This document shows, piece after piece, positions 6,753-12,345 of a DNA stretch of 12,345 nucleotides. The position numbers were made by a program, and so were the translations under genes. The stretch's first letter is position 1. Every line of letters begins with the position of its first letter. The stretch lies in NCBI GenBank assembly GCA_051867635.1, contig JBJDYT010000076.1, positions 1-12,345 of the forward strand, read 5' to 3'. The notes beneath the pieces are model-generated. The model did no database searches. It saw nothing but the letters and a program-made list of their open reading frames with translations, and was not told where the DNA came from. Source of the stretch: RGIG5472 sp051867635 (lineage in GTDB: Bacteria; Bacillota; Clostridia; Oscillospirales; Oscillospiraceae).

Positions 6753-8039
6753 TCAGCGGGCCAGCAGGAACAGCTCCCGCTCCGAGAGGGAGAGGCCCAG
6801 CTTCTGCTGCAGGCGCAGCGAGCCTTCGTTTTCGCTCTCCACCTGTCCGTAGGGGCAAAAGCCCCGGCGCAGCTCCCGCTGCAGCAGCACGCTCTCCAGC
6901 GCGGCGGCATATCCCCGCCGGCGGTACTCCGGCAGCACGCAGAGAAGGCCCAGGCAGCCCTCCGGATGAAGGCCCATAAAGCCCGTCACGCGGCCCGCCG
7001 CCTCCGCCACCAGCAGGTCCCCTGTCCAGGCGAGCTTGCGCAGCATCTCCGGCGTCTCCTTGTCATAGTGCGCCGTGATGAGGGGCAGATCCCGCTCCTC
7101 CGCCTCCCGGACAGTGAGGCCCGGCGGCAGGGGAACGAGTCGCTCGCCGCCACGGGGCGCCACCTGGCGGCAGCGCATCCGCAGTCTGAAGCCCAGGCGC
7201 GCCTCCGCCTGGGCGCAGAGCGAGCGCTGGTGGAGCATCAGAAAGGAGCAGTCCCCGTCCAGTTTCTCCAGCATGGTCCGCCCCGCCGCGGGACTCTCCG
7301 CCGCAAGAAAGCAGCCGCCGCTCTCCGGCTGACGCAGCAGCACGCCCTCCTCCCCGGCGGCCAGGATCTCCGCCCGGCCGCACAGGATAGGGCCGATCAG
7401 GTCGAGGTAAAACAGCTCTCCTCCCCGCCGGCGCAGCCAGCCCAGCGCCCGCTCCGCCAGCGGCTCCCGCTCCGCGATGCAGGTGATGTGGTCCCGCTCC
7501 TCCCGCCACTGGAGGCGAACGCCCACAAGCGGGCCCCGGGTATCCTGCCGGCGGAGGGAGGCAAGACCGCCGCCCTCCAGCTTCGCCAGGGCCTCTTTCC
7601 CCGTCCAGATGCGCCAGAAGCGGGCCTGCCGCCGCGCCCCGGCAGGGGCCGCGTCCAGGTACTCCCGCTCCAGATCGGAAAAGCAGCGCTCCGCCACCGC
7701 CGGGTCGAAGGGCCGCAGCTCCTCCGTGTCCACGCCGAGGGGCAGCGGTCCGGCGGCGCAGACCACCCAGCCGCCGCTGTGGCTGACGCTGAAGCAGCAG
7801 CCCTCCGCCCAGGGCTTCCCCCCCGCCGCCCGGAGGATGCGCACCCGCTCCGGCGCCAGGCCTGTCCGCTTCGCCACGGCCCGGCGGGCCAGCCAGTCCC
7901 CCGCCGCCGCCTGCCGGCGGCGCTCCGGGCTGCGGATGCCCTCCACCCGGGTCCGGGAGGAGCCGTCCATGGCGGCGAGCCAGCGCGCCTCCTCCCCTGC
8001 CGGTACCTGCGTGAGGTCCAGCTCCGTCAGCTCCGCCAT
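6753..8039 (-). CDS. Sfp-type 4'-phosphopantetheinyl transferase fused to GNAT acetyltransferase
   Basis: One continuous 428-residue frame holds two enzyme domains. Residues 1-200 are an Sfp/AcpT-type phosphopantetheinyl transferase, which activates carrier proteins by attaching the coenzyme A arm. Seen are FSVSHSGGWVV at 83-93, the metal-binding GVDTEE at 102-107 and FWRIWTGKEALAK at 141-153. Residues from about 207 to 428 look like a complete GNAT protein. They comprise a family-specific N-terminal half (YLDLIGPILCGRAEIL onward), then the acetyl-CoA site LLCVLPEYRRRGYAAAL at 365-381 and VESENEGSLRLQQKLG at 400-415. Typical Sfp proteins are about 220-240 residues, so the second half is extra. 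The start is supported by GGGAGGG seven bases upstream. No carrier protein or synthase gene lies nearby, so targets are unknown: the fatty acid acyl carrier protein or a polyketide/peptide pathway elsewhere are possible. Domain calls are firm; the joint function is not. Confidence 0.88.
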   Translation of the reverse strand: MAELTELDLTQVPAGEEARWLAAMDGSSRTRVEGIRSPERRRQAAAGDWLARRAVAKRTGLAPERVRILRAAGGKPWAEGCCFSVSHSGGWVVCAAGPLPLGVDTEELRPFDPAVAERCFSDLEREYLDAAPAGARRQARFWRIWTGKEALAKLEGGGLASLRRQDTRGPLVGVRLQWREERDHITCIAEREPLAERALGWLRRRGGELFYLDLIGPILCGRAEILAAGEEGVLLRQPESGGCFLAAESPAAGRTMLEKLDGDCSFLMLHQRSLCAQAEARLGFRLRMRCRQVAPRGGERLVPLPPGLTVREAEERDLPLITAHYDKETPEMLRKLAWTGDLLVAEAAGRVTGFMGLHPEGCLGLLCVLPEYRRRGYAAALESVLLQRELRRGFCPYGQVESENEGSLRLQQKLGLSLSERELFLLAR

Positions 8040-8059
8040 AGCGCTTCCCTCCCTTTCCT

Positions 8060-8077
8060 CCCCGCGCCTGCGCGGGG
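8060..8077 (-). other. 5' leader hairpin of the PPTase-GNAT gene
   Basis: A 7-bp GC stem (CCCCGCG at 8060-8066 with CGCGGGG at 8071-8077) closes a 4-base loop. It lies between the promoter and the GGGAGGG ribosome binding site, ending only about six bases before that site. It could affect translation initiation, though no family of regulatory RNA is recognised. Confidence 0.45.
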
Positions 8078-8096
8078 CAAAATCACGTTATCGTAT

Positions 8097-8125
8097 ATTG
8101 TAGCACAGCGGATCGGTTTTCTCAA
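8097..8125 (-). promoter_or_regulatory. promoter of the PPTase-GNAT gene
   Basis: On the minus strand TTGAGA (8120-8125) and TACAAT (8097-8102) are 17 bp apart, giving a leader of roughly 50 bases. It is back to back with the ZIP promoter; the two -35 boxes are only about 20 bp apart. Confidence 0.75.
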
Positions 8126-8144
8126 TCCTTTCCCCCCTTTCATA

Positions 8145-8173
8145 TTGACACCCCCCGCCCTGCGTGCTACCAT
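8145..8173 (+). promoter_or_regulatory. promoter of the ZIP-dus operon
   Basis: TTGACA (8145-8150) and TACCAT (8168-8173) are separated by 17 bp, about 50 bases upstream of the ZIP start codon. No palindromic metal-regulator site was recognised around it. Confidence 0.7.
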
Positions 8174-8222
8174 GTGGAACGGTAAAAAAACAGAGGCCCT
8201 CCGGGGCAAAAGGAGGCGCGGC

Positions 8223-9074
8223 ATGTCGACGCTCGCATGGGTCATTCTCATCACAGCCGTCGCCGGTATCGGCGGCACGGGACTGGGCGGCCTGGTGGGA
8301 GCTCTCTTCCGCAAGGATTCCAACAAGACCGTGAGCCTGCTGCTGGCCTTCGCCGGCGGCGTGATGCTGGCGGTGGTCTGCTTCGACCTGATCACTGAGG
8401 CTATGGCCCAGGAGACGGAGCTGCCCATCCTGCCGGTGGTCATGATGGGGCTGCTGCTGGGGTACTGCGTGGTGTTCCTGCTCAACGACCTCATCGATGA
8501 AAACACCAACCACGAGGTCCCCCACATCGACGAGAACCATCCCCACACCGCGGACTCCCCCGGCGAGCTGATCCACGCCGACCACTTCGAGGAGCACCGC
8601 AAGCGGAACGACAACTACCAGCTCTTCATCGGCGGCATCGTCATGGCCGCGGCCATCGCCCTGCACAACCTGCCCGAGGGCATGGTCATCGGCGCCAGCT
8701 ACGCCGCCGAGGACGGCGCCTCCTTCACCGCGGGAAGCGGCTTTCTCATCGCCATCGTCATCGGCCTGCACAACATCCCCGAGGGCATGGCCGTGTCCGT
8801 CCCCCTCATCACCGGCGGCATGAGCAAGGGCCGGGCGGTGCTGCTCACCGCCCTCACCGGCGCGCCCACCATTCTCGGGGCCGCGCTGGGCTACTGCGTG
8901 GGCGCGGTGGGTCCTCTGGCCCTGGCCATCTCCCTCAGCTTCGCCTCCGGCGCCATGCTGTACGTGGTGCTGGGCGAGCTGATCCCGGAGGCCATCCTCA
9001 TGTGGCGCAGCAAGGCCCCCGCCTTTTCCACCCTGGTGGGCATCCTGGTGGGACTGCTCATCATCTATTCCTGA
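8223..9074 (+). CDS. ZIP family divalent metal transporter
   Basis: This 283-residue membrane protein is a ZIP (ZRT/IRT-like) transporter of the GufA/ZupT branch, which brings Zn2+ or other divalent metals into the cytoplasm. About eight hydrophobic segments are visible. The intramembrane metal site motifs are both intact: HNLPEGM at 148-154 and HNIPEGMA at 183-190, with GELIPEA at 251-257 in a later helix. The cytoplasmic loop at 97-125 is rich in His and acidic residues (H97, H101, H106, H108, H118, H121, H125), as is usual for ZIP proteins. AGGAGG lies six bases before the ATG at 8223. It is the first gene of an operon with the 99-residue protein (36-base gap) and the dus gene. The metal preference cannot be read from the sequence. 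Confidence 0.93.
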   Translation: MSTLAWVILITAVAGIGGTGLGGLVGALFRKDSNKTVSLLLAFAGGVMLAVVCFDLITEAMAQETELPILPVVMMGLLLGYCVVFLLNDLIDENTNHEVPHIDENHPHTADSPGELIHADHFEEHRKRNDNYQLFIGGIVMAAAIALHNLPEGMVIGASYAAEDGASFTAGSGFLIAIVIGLHNIPEGMAVSVPLITGGMSKGRAVLLTALTGAPTILGAALGYCVGAVGPLALAISLSFASGAMLYVVLGELIPEAILMWRSKAPAFSTLVGILVGLLIIYS

Positions 9075-9110
9075 GTCCGCCCCACGGCGGAGAAAGCTGC
9101 GAGGTGTACC

Positions 9111-9410
9111 ATGCTCAAACTGGAACTGGAACTCAGTGACATCGACTACGAGGCGTTGGCGGAGCGCCTGCTGCCCCTGCTGGGGGACAAGCTGCGCCAA
9201 AACGGCGGCGCGGGAGCGCTGCTGGGCGGCGCCTCCTCCGCCATGGCAAAGGCCGCCCTCTCCGCCCTGCCCCAGGAGCGGAAGGACCGCATGGCGGCGG
9301 ATCTGATCAACGGCAGCGCCGCCGCCATCGCCGAAGCCATCCAGCGCGCGGCGGCGCAAAACGGCGTCAGCTGCCGGATAAGCGGCCTGCACGCCGAAAC
9401 GGAGGGCTGA
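9111..9410 (+). CDS. hypothetical 99-residue protein in the ZIP-dus operon
   Basis: I do not recognise this protein. It is 99 residues, without signal peptide or membrane segment. It begins with an acidic stretch (LELELSDIDYEALAERLLPL), then a Gly/Ala-rich middle (GGAGALLGGASSAMAKAAL), an Ala-rich helix and a short C-terminal tail with one Cys. Overall it looks helical and cytoplasmic. Evidence that it is real: GAGG six bases before the ATG, a position inside an operon with the ZIP gene 36 bases upstream, and a stop codon (TGA) one base before the dus ATG, implying translational coupling. A small hairpin (TCCGCC at 9076-9081 with GGCGGA at 9086-9091) sits in the gap upstream. Its function may relate to tRNA modification through the coupling, but that is a guess. 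Confidence 0.75.
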   Translation: MLKLELELSDIDYEALAERLLPLLGDKLRQNGGAGALLGGASSAMAKAALSALPQERKDRMAADLINGSAAAIAEAIQRAAAQNGVSCRISGLHAETEG

Positions 9411-9411
9411 G

Positions 9412-10368
9412 ATGCGCCTGTACTGCGCTCCCATGGAGGGGCTCACCGGCCGGGTGTTCCGCCAAGCCCTCACCCGGCACTTCCCGGGGTCGCTCCGCTT
9501 CTACTCCCCCTTCATCTCCCCCACCAGCAGCGGCAGCCTCCGCTCCCACGAGCTGCGGGACGTGCAGCCGGAGGAGAACGAGGGCATCGAGCTGGTGCCG
9601 CAGATCCTCTCCAACCAGGCGGAGGAATTCCTCTTCACGGCGGACAAGCTCCGCCGCCTGGGCTATGAGGAGGTAAACCTGAACCTGGGCTGCCCCTCCG
9701 GCACGGTGACGGCCCGGGGCCGGGGCGCGGGCTTCCTGCGGCGGAGGGAGGAGCTGGAGCGCTTTTTGGACCGTATCTATGCCGCCGCGCCCCTGCCTGT
9801 CTCCATCAAGACCCGGGTGGGCTTTTCAGTGGAGGAGGAATTCCCGGCGCTGCTGGCGCTGTTTGACCGTTATCCCGTGCGGGAGCTCATCGTCCACCCC
9901 CGGGTGCGGGAGGACTTTTACAAGGGAAGCGTGCGGCTGGAGGCCTTCGCCCTCGCCATGGCGGAGAGCCGTGCCCCAGTCTGCTATAACGGCGATATCT
10001 TTACGCCGGAAGACCTGGCGGCCCTGCGGCGGCGCTTTCCCACTCTCGAGGCCGTCATGCTGGGCCGGGGACTCATCGCGAACCCCGCGTTGGCTCGGCA
10101 GCTCGCGGGCGGCGCGCCGCTGACGAAGGGAGAGCTGTACGACTACCACGAGTCCCTGCTCACAGGCTTCCTCGCCTTGGGCTGGAACGACCACAGCGTC
10201 ATCTCCCATATGAAGGAGTACTGGTTTTACCTATGCTGCCTCTTCCCCGACAGCGCGAAATACCGCAAGCGCATCGGCAAGGCCCAGGACATGACAGGCT
10301 ACCGCATGGCGGTGGAGGGTCTGTTCCGGGAGCAGGAGCTGCTTCCCGGCGGGGGGTATCACAACTGA
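9412..10368 (+). CDS. tRNA-dihydrouridine synthase
   Basis: This 318-residue protein is an FMN-dependent dihydrouridine synthase that reduces specific uridines in the tRNA D-loop with NADPH. Dus motifs appear in order: the N-terminal APMEGLTGRVFR at 6-17, NLNLGCPSGTVTARGRGAGF at 89-108 with catalytic Cys94, SIKTRVG at 131-137, the FMN-site VHPRVREDFYKG at 161-172, CYNGDIFTPED at 191-201 and MLGRGLIANPAL at 216-227. The C-terminal helical domain is present, and the length is normal. The ATG is one base after the upstream stop, with GGAGGG inside the end of the upstream gene, so expression is probably coupled. It is the last gene before a terminator. Which uridine it modifies cannot be assigned here; Firmicute Dus enzymes do not map cleanly onto DusA/B/C. 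Confidence 0.93.
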   Translation: MRLYCAPMEGLTGRVFRQALTRHFPGSLRFYSPFISPTSSGSLRSHELRDVQPEENEGIELVPQILSNQAEEFLFTADKLRRLGYEEVNLNLGCPSGTVTARGRGAGFLRRREELERFLDRIYAAAPLPVSIKTRVGFSVEEEFPALLALFDRYPVRELIVHPRVREDFYKGSVRLEAFALAMAESRAPVCYNGDIFTPEDLAALRRRFPTLEAVMLGRGLIANPALARQLAGGAPLTKGELYDYHESLLTGFLALGWNDHSVISHMKEYWFYLCCLFPDSAKYRKRIGKAQDMTGYRMAVEGLFREQELLPGGGYHN

Positions 10369-10377
10369 AAGCGCAAA

Positions 10378-10406
10378 GGCGGGAGCAAGCTCCCGCCGTC
10401 TTTTTT
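10378..10406 (+). terminator. intrinsic terminator of the ZIP-dus operon
   Basis: An 8-bp stem (GGCGGGAG at 10378-10385 with CTCCCGCC at 10390-10397) closes a CAAG loop, followed by GTC and six T. Confidence 0.9.
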
Positions 10407-10431
10407 GCCAGGGCCCTGCCGCGCCGTTCCC

Positions 10432-10460
10432 TTGACTTTTGAAAAAGGCGCGGCTATCAT
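10432..10460 (+). promoter_or_regulatory. promoter of niaR
   Basis: TTGACT (10432-10437) and TATCAT (10455-10460) are 17 bp apart, giving a leader of about 80 bases. No copy of the palindrome found downstream of niaR is present here. Confidence 0.7.
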
Positions 10461-10548
10461 TACTGCATAAGCACCGCAAAATGAAGCTGTGCCGTGCCCG
10501 TCTCCCCGCCGCGGCGCGTTCCCCGTTTCCCCGGAAGGAGGTCTTTTC

Positions 10549-11070
10549 ATGACAGCGACCCAGCGGCGCGACGCCATCCTCTCCGCCCTGCAGGCGGAGC
10601 GGCAGCCCGTCAGCGCCTCCGCCCTGGCCCAGCGCTTTTCCGTCACCCGGCAGGTCATCGTGGGGGACATCGCCCTGCTCCGGGCCTCCGGCAGCCGCAT
10701 CTCCGCCACGCCCCGGGGCTATGTGCTGGAGCGGAGCCAAAACGGCCTGACCCGGCAGCTGGCCTGCCGCCACAGCGCCGCCGACACTGAGGCGGAGCTC
10801 AACGCCATGGTGGACTGCGGCTGCACCGTGGTGGACGTCATCGTAGAGCACGCGGTCTACGGCCAGCTCACCGCGCCGCTGCAGCTCTCCAGCCGCTATG
10901 ACGTGCAGCAGTTCGTCTCCCGCATGTGCGACACGGAGGCCCTCCCCCTCTCCGCCCTGACCGAGGGCGTCCACCTCCACACGGTCCTCTGCCCGGACGA
11001 GGCGCGCTTTGACAAGCTGCGCGCCGCCCTGTCCGCCCTGGGCTTTCTGCTGGAGAACGACGGGGATTGA
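10549..11070 (+). CDS. niaR: niacin-responsive transcription repressor NiaR (HTH_11 + 3H domain)
   Basis: This 173-residue protein matches NiaR (YrxA), the repressor that shuts NAD synthesis or niacin uptake genes when nicotinic acid is plentiful. Residues 5-60 are a winged helix-turn-helix of the HTH_11 type (SASALAQRFSVTRQVIVGDI at 22-41, wing ending in PRGYVL). Residues 70-168 are the 3H domain named after its histidines: H75, H101 (VEHAVYGQL), and H142 and H144 (GVHLHTVL). H75, E83, H142 and H144 have the spacing known for the metal and ligand site of the Thermotoga maritima member. The ATG at 10549 is preferred because AAGGAGG lies seven bases upstream; in-frame codons further upstream have no such site. 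It has its own promoter and is followed directly by an operator-like palindrome and a transporter gene, its probable target. Confidence 0.9.
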   Translation: MTATQRRDAILSALQAERQPVSASALAQRFSVTRQVIVGDIALLRASGSRISATPRGYVLERSQNGLTRQLACRHSAADTEAELNAMVDCGCTVVDVIVEHAVYGQLTAPLQLSSRYDVQQFVSRMCDTEALPLSALTEGVHLHTVLCPDEARFDKLRAALSALGFLLENDGD

Positions 11071-11094
11071 CAAATCCAAATCCGGCGCTATAAT
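11067..11094 (+). promoter_or_regulatory. promoter of the PTS_EIIC_2-like transporter gene
   Basis: TTGACA (11067-11072) and TATAAT (11089-11094) are both perfect consensus, with a 16-bp spacer. The -35 overlaps the niaR stop codon, so the transporter is read from its own strong promoter starting at the very end of niaR. Confidence 0.88.
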
Positions 11095-11130
11095 GGTGTA
11101 TGCATCTGTCAAGACAGGTACATACACCAT
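11093..11130 (+). promoter_or_regulatory. 38-bp palindromic operator, probable NiaR site
   Basis: The arms ATGGTGTATG (11093-11102) and CATACACCAT (11121-11130) pair perfectly, and the centre carries CTGTC-AA-GACAG. Only three mirrored positions break the symmetry: one flanking the central AA and two in the linkers. It begins at the last bases of the -10 box and covers the transcription start, an ideal place for a repressor. The gene for a NiaR repressor ends 22 bp upstream. The TGTC/GACA centre agrees with my recollection of the NiaR motif; assignment to NiaR is by context and that resemblance. Confidence 0.8.
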
Positions 11131-11155
11131 TCTTTTACTACTTCAGGAGGCCGTT

Positions 11156-12256
11156 ATGGAAAAGCTGAAAGCCTTTTTCAGAAGAAAGGACGTGGTCATC
11201 TCCGGCAAGCGCTACGGCATCGACGCCATGAGCGCCATGGCCCAGGGCCTGTTCTGCACGCTGCTGGTGGGCACTATCCTCAACACCCTCGGCACCCAGT
11301 TCCACATCGGATTTTTGACGGAGACGGTGGCTACCATCGGCAAAGGCGACGCGGCTGTCGCCTACCGTGTGGGCGATCTCGCCACCGCTATGGTGGGTCC
11401 CGCCATGGCCGCCGCCATCGGCTACGCGCTGAAGGCCCCCGCCATGGTGCTGTTCTCCCTGATCCCTGTGGGCTTCGCCACCAACGCCCTGGGCGGCGCG
11501 GGCGGCCCTCTCGCGGTGCTGTTCGTGGCCATCGTGGCGGCGGAGTGCGGCAAGCTGGTCTCCAAGGAGACGAAGATCGACCTGCTGGTGACTCCCATCG
11601 TCACCATCCTCTCCGGCGTGGGCCTGGCCTATCTGGTGGCGGCGCCCATCGGCAAGGCCGCCAGCTCCATAGGGCAGATCATCATGTGGGCCACGGAGCA
11701 GGAGCCCTTCCTCATGGGCATTGTGGTGTCCGTGGTGGTGGGCGTGGCGCTGACGCTGCCCATCTCCTCCGCCGCCATCTGCCAGTCCTTCGGCCTGGTG
11801 GGCCTGGCGGGCGGCGCGGCGGTGGCCGGCTGCTGCGCGCAGATGGTGGGCTTCGCCGTCATGAGCTTCCGTGAGAACCGCTGGGGCGGCCTGGTGTCCC
11901 AGGGCATCGGCACCTCCATGCTGCAGATGAGCAACATCCTCCGCAACCCCCGCATCTGGATCCCCCCCACGCTGGCCTCCGCCATCACCGGCCCTCTCGC
12001 CACCTGCCTGTTCCATCTGGAGATGAACGGCGCTCCCGTCTCCTCCGGCATGGGCACCTGCGGCTTCGTGGGGCAGATCGGCGTCTACACCGGCTGGGTC
12101 AACGACGTAGCCAGCGGCGCCAAGGCCGCCATCACCGGCTTTGATTGGCTGGGCCTCATCCTCATCTCCTTCGTCCTCCCCGCGGTGCTGTCCCTCGTCA
12201 TCTGCGAGTTCATGCGCAAAAAGGGCTGGATCAAGGAAGGCGACCTGACGCTGTAA
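11156..12256 (+). CDS. PTS_EIIC_2/PfoR-like membrane protein, predicted niacin transporter
   Basis: This 366-residue protein has about nine or ten hydrophobic segments and fits the PTS_EIIC_2 (PfoR, COG3641-like) family. Visible features are GKRYGIDAMSAMAQGLFCT at 17-35, VGFATNALGGAGGPLAVL at 105-122, PPTLASAITGPLAT at 270-283 and SGMGTCGFVGQIG at 297-309. Despite the family name no EIIA or EIIB domain or gene is nearby, so sugar phosphotransfer is unlikely. Members of this family have been predicted as nicotinate-regulated transporters (NiaY-type), and this gene sits behind niaR and a palindromic operator. Import of nicotinate or a related NAD precursor is therefore the best inference. The start at 11156 has AGGAGG five bases upstream; the frame is open further up, but that stretch overlaps niaR, the promoter and the operator. 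Family assignment rests on remembered motifs. Confidence 0.75.
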   Translation: MEKLKAFFRRKDVVISGKRYGIDAMSAMAQGLFCTLLVGTILNTLGTQFHIGFLTETVATIGKGDAAVAYRVGDLATAMVGPAMAAAIGYALKAPAMVLFSLIPVGFATNALGGAGGPLAVLFVAIVAAECGKLVSKETKIDLLVTPIVTILSGVGLAYLVAAPIGKAASSIGQIIMWATEQEPFLMGIVVSVVVGVALTLPISSAAICQSFGLVGLAGGAAVAGCCAQMVGFAVMSFRENRWGGLVSQGIGTSMLQMSNILRNPRIWIPPTLASAITGPLATCLFHLEMNGAPVSSGMGTCGFVGQIGVYTGWVNDVASGAKAAITGFDWLGLILISFVLPAVLSLVICEFMRKKGWIKEGDLTL

Positions 12257-12287
12257 GCCGCCGGAACGGGCTGCCCCCTTTCCCGGG

Positions 12288-12323
12288 AAAAAAGTCAAGA
12301 CCACGCGTGAAACGCGTGGCTTG
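12288..12323 (-). terminator. probable terminator of a convergent gene beyond the right edge
   Basis: CCACGCGT (12301-12308) pairs with ACGCGTGG (12312-12319) around a 3-base loop. The stem is extended by CAAG/CTTG past one bulged A. On the minus strand it is followed by six T (12293-12288), while on the plus strand no T-run follows. It therefore most likely terminates a minus-strand transcript entering from the right. Confidence 0.55.
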
Positions 12324-12328
12324 AACAA

Positions 12329-12341
12329 GCCCTGAAAGGGC
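12329..12341. repeat. small hairpin with GAA loop at the right edge
   Basis: GCCCT (12329-12333) and AGGGC (12337-12341) pair around GAA, the same loop sequence as the neighbouring hairpin at 12301-12319. The pair could be one element cut by the window edge. Confidence 0.4.
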
Positions 12342-12345
12342 ATAG

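Noticed and set aside
8088..9473. Minus-strand open frame opposite the ZIP gene and the 99-residue protein
   Set aside because: Low-complexity translation with no motifs; it crosses the promoter region and three plus-strand genes.
11156..12256. Sugar-specific PTS permease assignment
   Set aside because: No EIIA or EIIB domain or gene nearby; the regulatory context points to niacin rather than sugar.
11138..12343. Minus-strand open frame opposite the PTS_EIIC_2-like gene
   Set aside because: His/Gly/Asp-rich antisense translation without hydrophobic or catalytic pattern.
1..12345. tRNA genes, CRISPR arrays, insertion sequences and toxin-antitoxin pairs
   Set aside because: Intergenic stretches are short and show only promoters, terminators and palindromes; no cloverleaf, regularly spaced repeats or transposase motifs were seen.

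Overview
The window is chromosomal DNA of a GC-rich member of the Firmicutes, most likely a gut-type Clostridia of the Oscillospiraceae (Flavonifractor/Lawsonibacter/Intestinimonas-like). The pointers are very GC-rich coding sequence, strong GGAGG-type ribosome binding sites on nearly every gene, textbook sigma-A promoters, a NiaR-type regulator with a PTS_EIIC_2-type membrane protein, and a Pol I whose proofreading domain looks degenerate. The genus is an inference from family content. No tRNA, rRNA, CRISPR array, transposase or integrase gene was found.

Layout, left to right. (1) The first 1.7 kb is the 5' two thirds of polA on the minus strand; it runs off the left edge and is read from a promoter at 1750-1778. 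(2) From about 1800 to 2385 lies a small island: an AT-rich (about 38% GC) MazG-like nucleotide pyrophosphohydrolase gene, its terminator, and a compact cluster of palindromes that looks like an interspersed repeat. (3) 2489-4627 holds a two-gene operon of an MFS permease and an AEC-family carrier, ending in a strong bidirectional terminator shared with (4), a convergent MATE efflux pump gene (4719-6110, minus, GTG start). (5) Divergent from the pump is a short MGMT-family DNA repair methyltransferase with a perfect-consensus promoter. (6) Convergent to it is a minus-strand gene for an unusual two-domain protein: an Sfp-type phosphopantetheinyl transferase fused to a GNAT acetyltransferase. 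(7) Divergent from that, a three-gene plus-strand operon encodes a ZIP metal transporter, an unrecognised 99-residue protein and a tRNA-dihydrouridine synthase, closed by a terminator. (8) The right end holds niaR, a niacin-responsive repressor, and a PTS_EIIC_2/PfoR-like membrane protein. Between them lies a 38-bp near-perfect palindrome, directly downstream of a TTGACA/TATAAT promoter, which is most simply read as the NiaR operator. This makes the membrane protein a candidate vitamin B3 transporter. The last 50 bp carry two hairpins that probably terminate a convergent gene beyond the window.

How the genes relate: mostly these are independent short transcription units of housekeeping and transport genes. 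The clearest functional unit is the niaR/transporter pair. The most unusual protein is the phosphopantetheinyl transferase-GNAT fusion. The most accessory-looking segment is the low-GC MazG-like gene with its adjoining palindromes.
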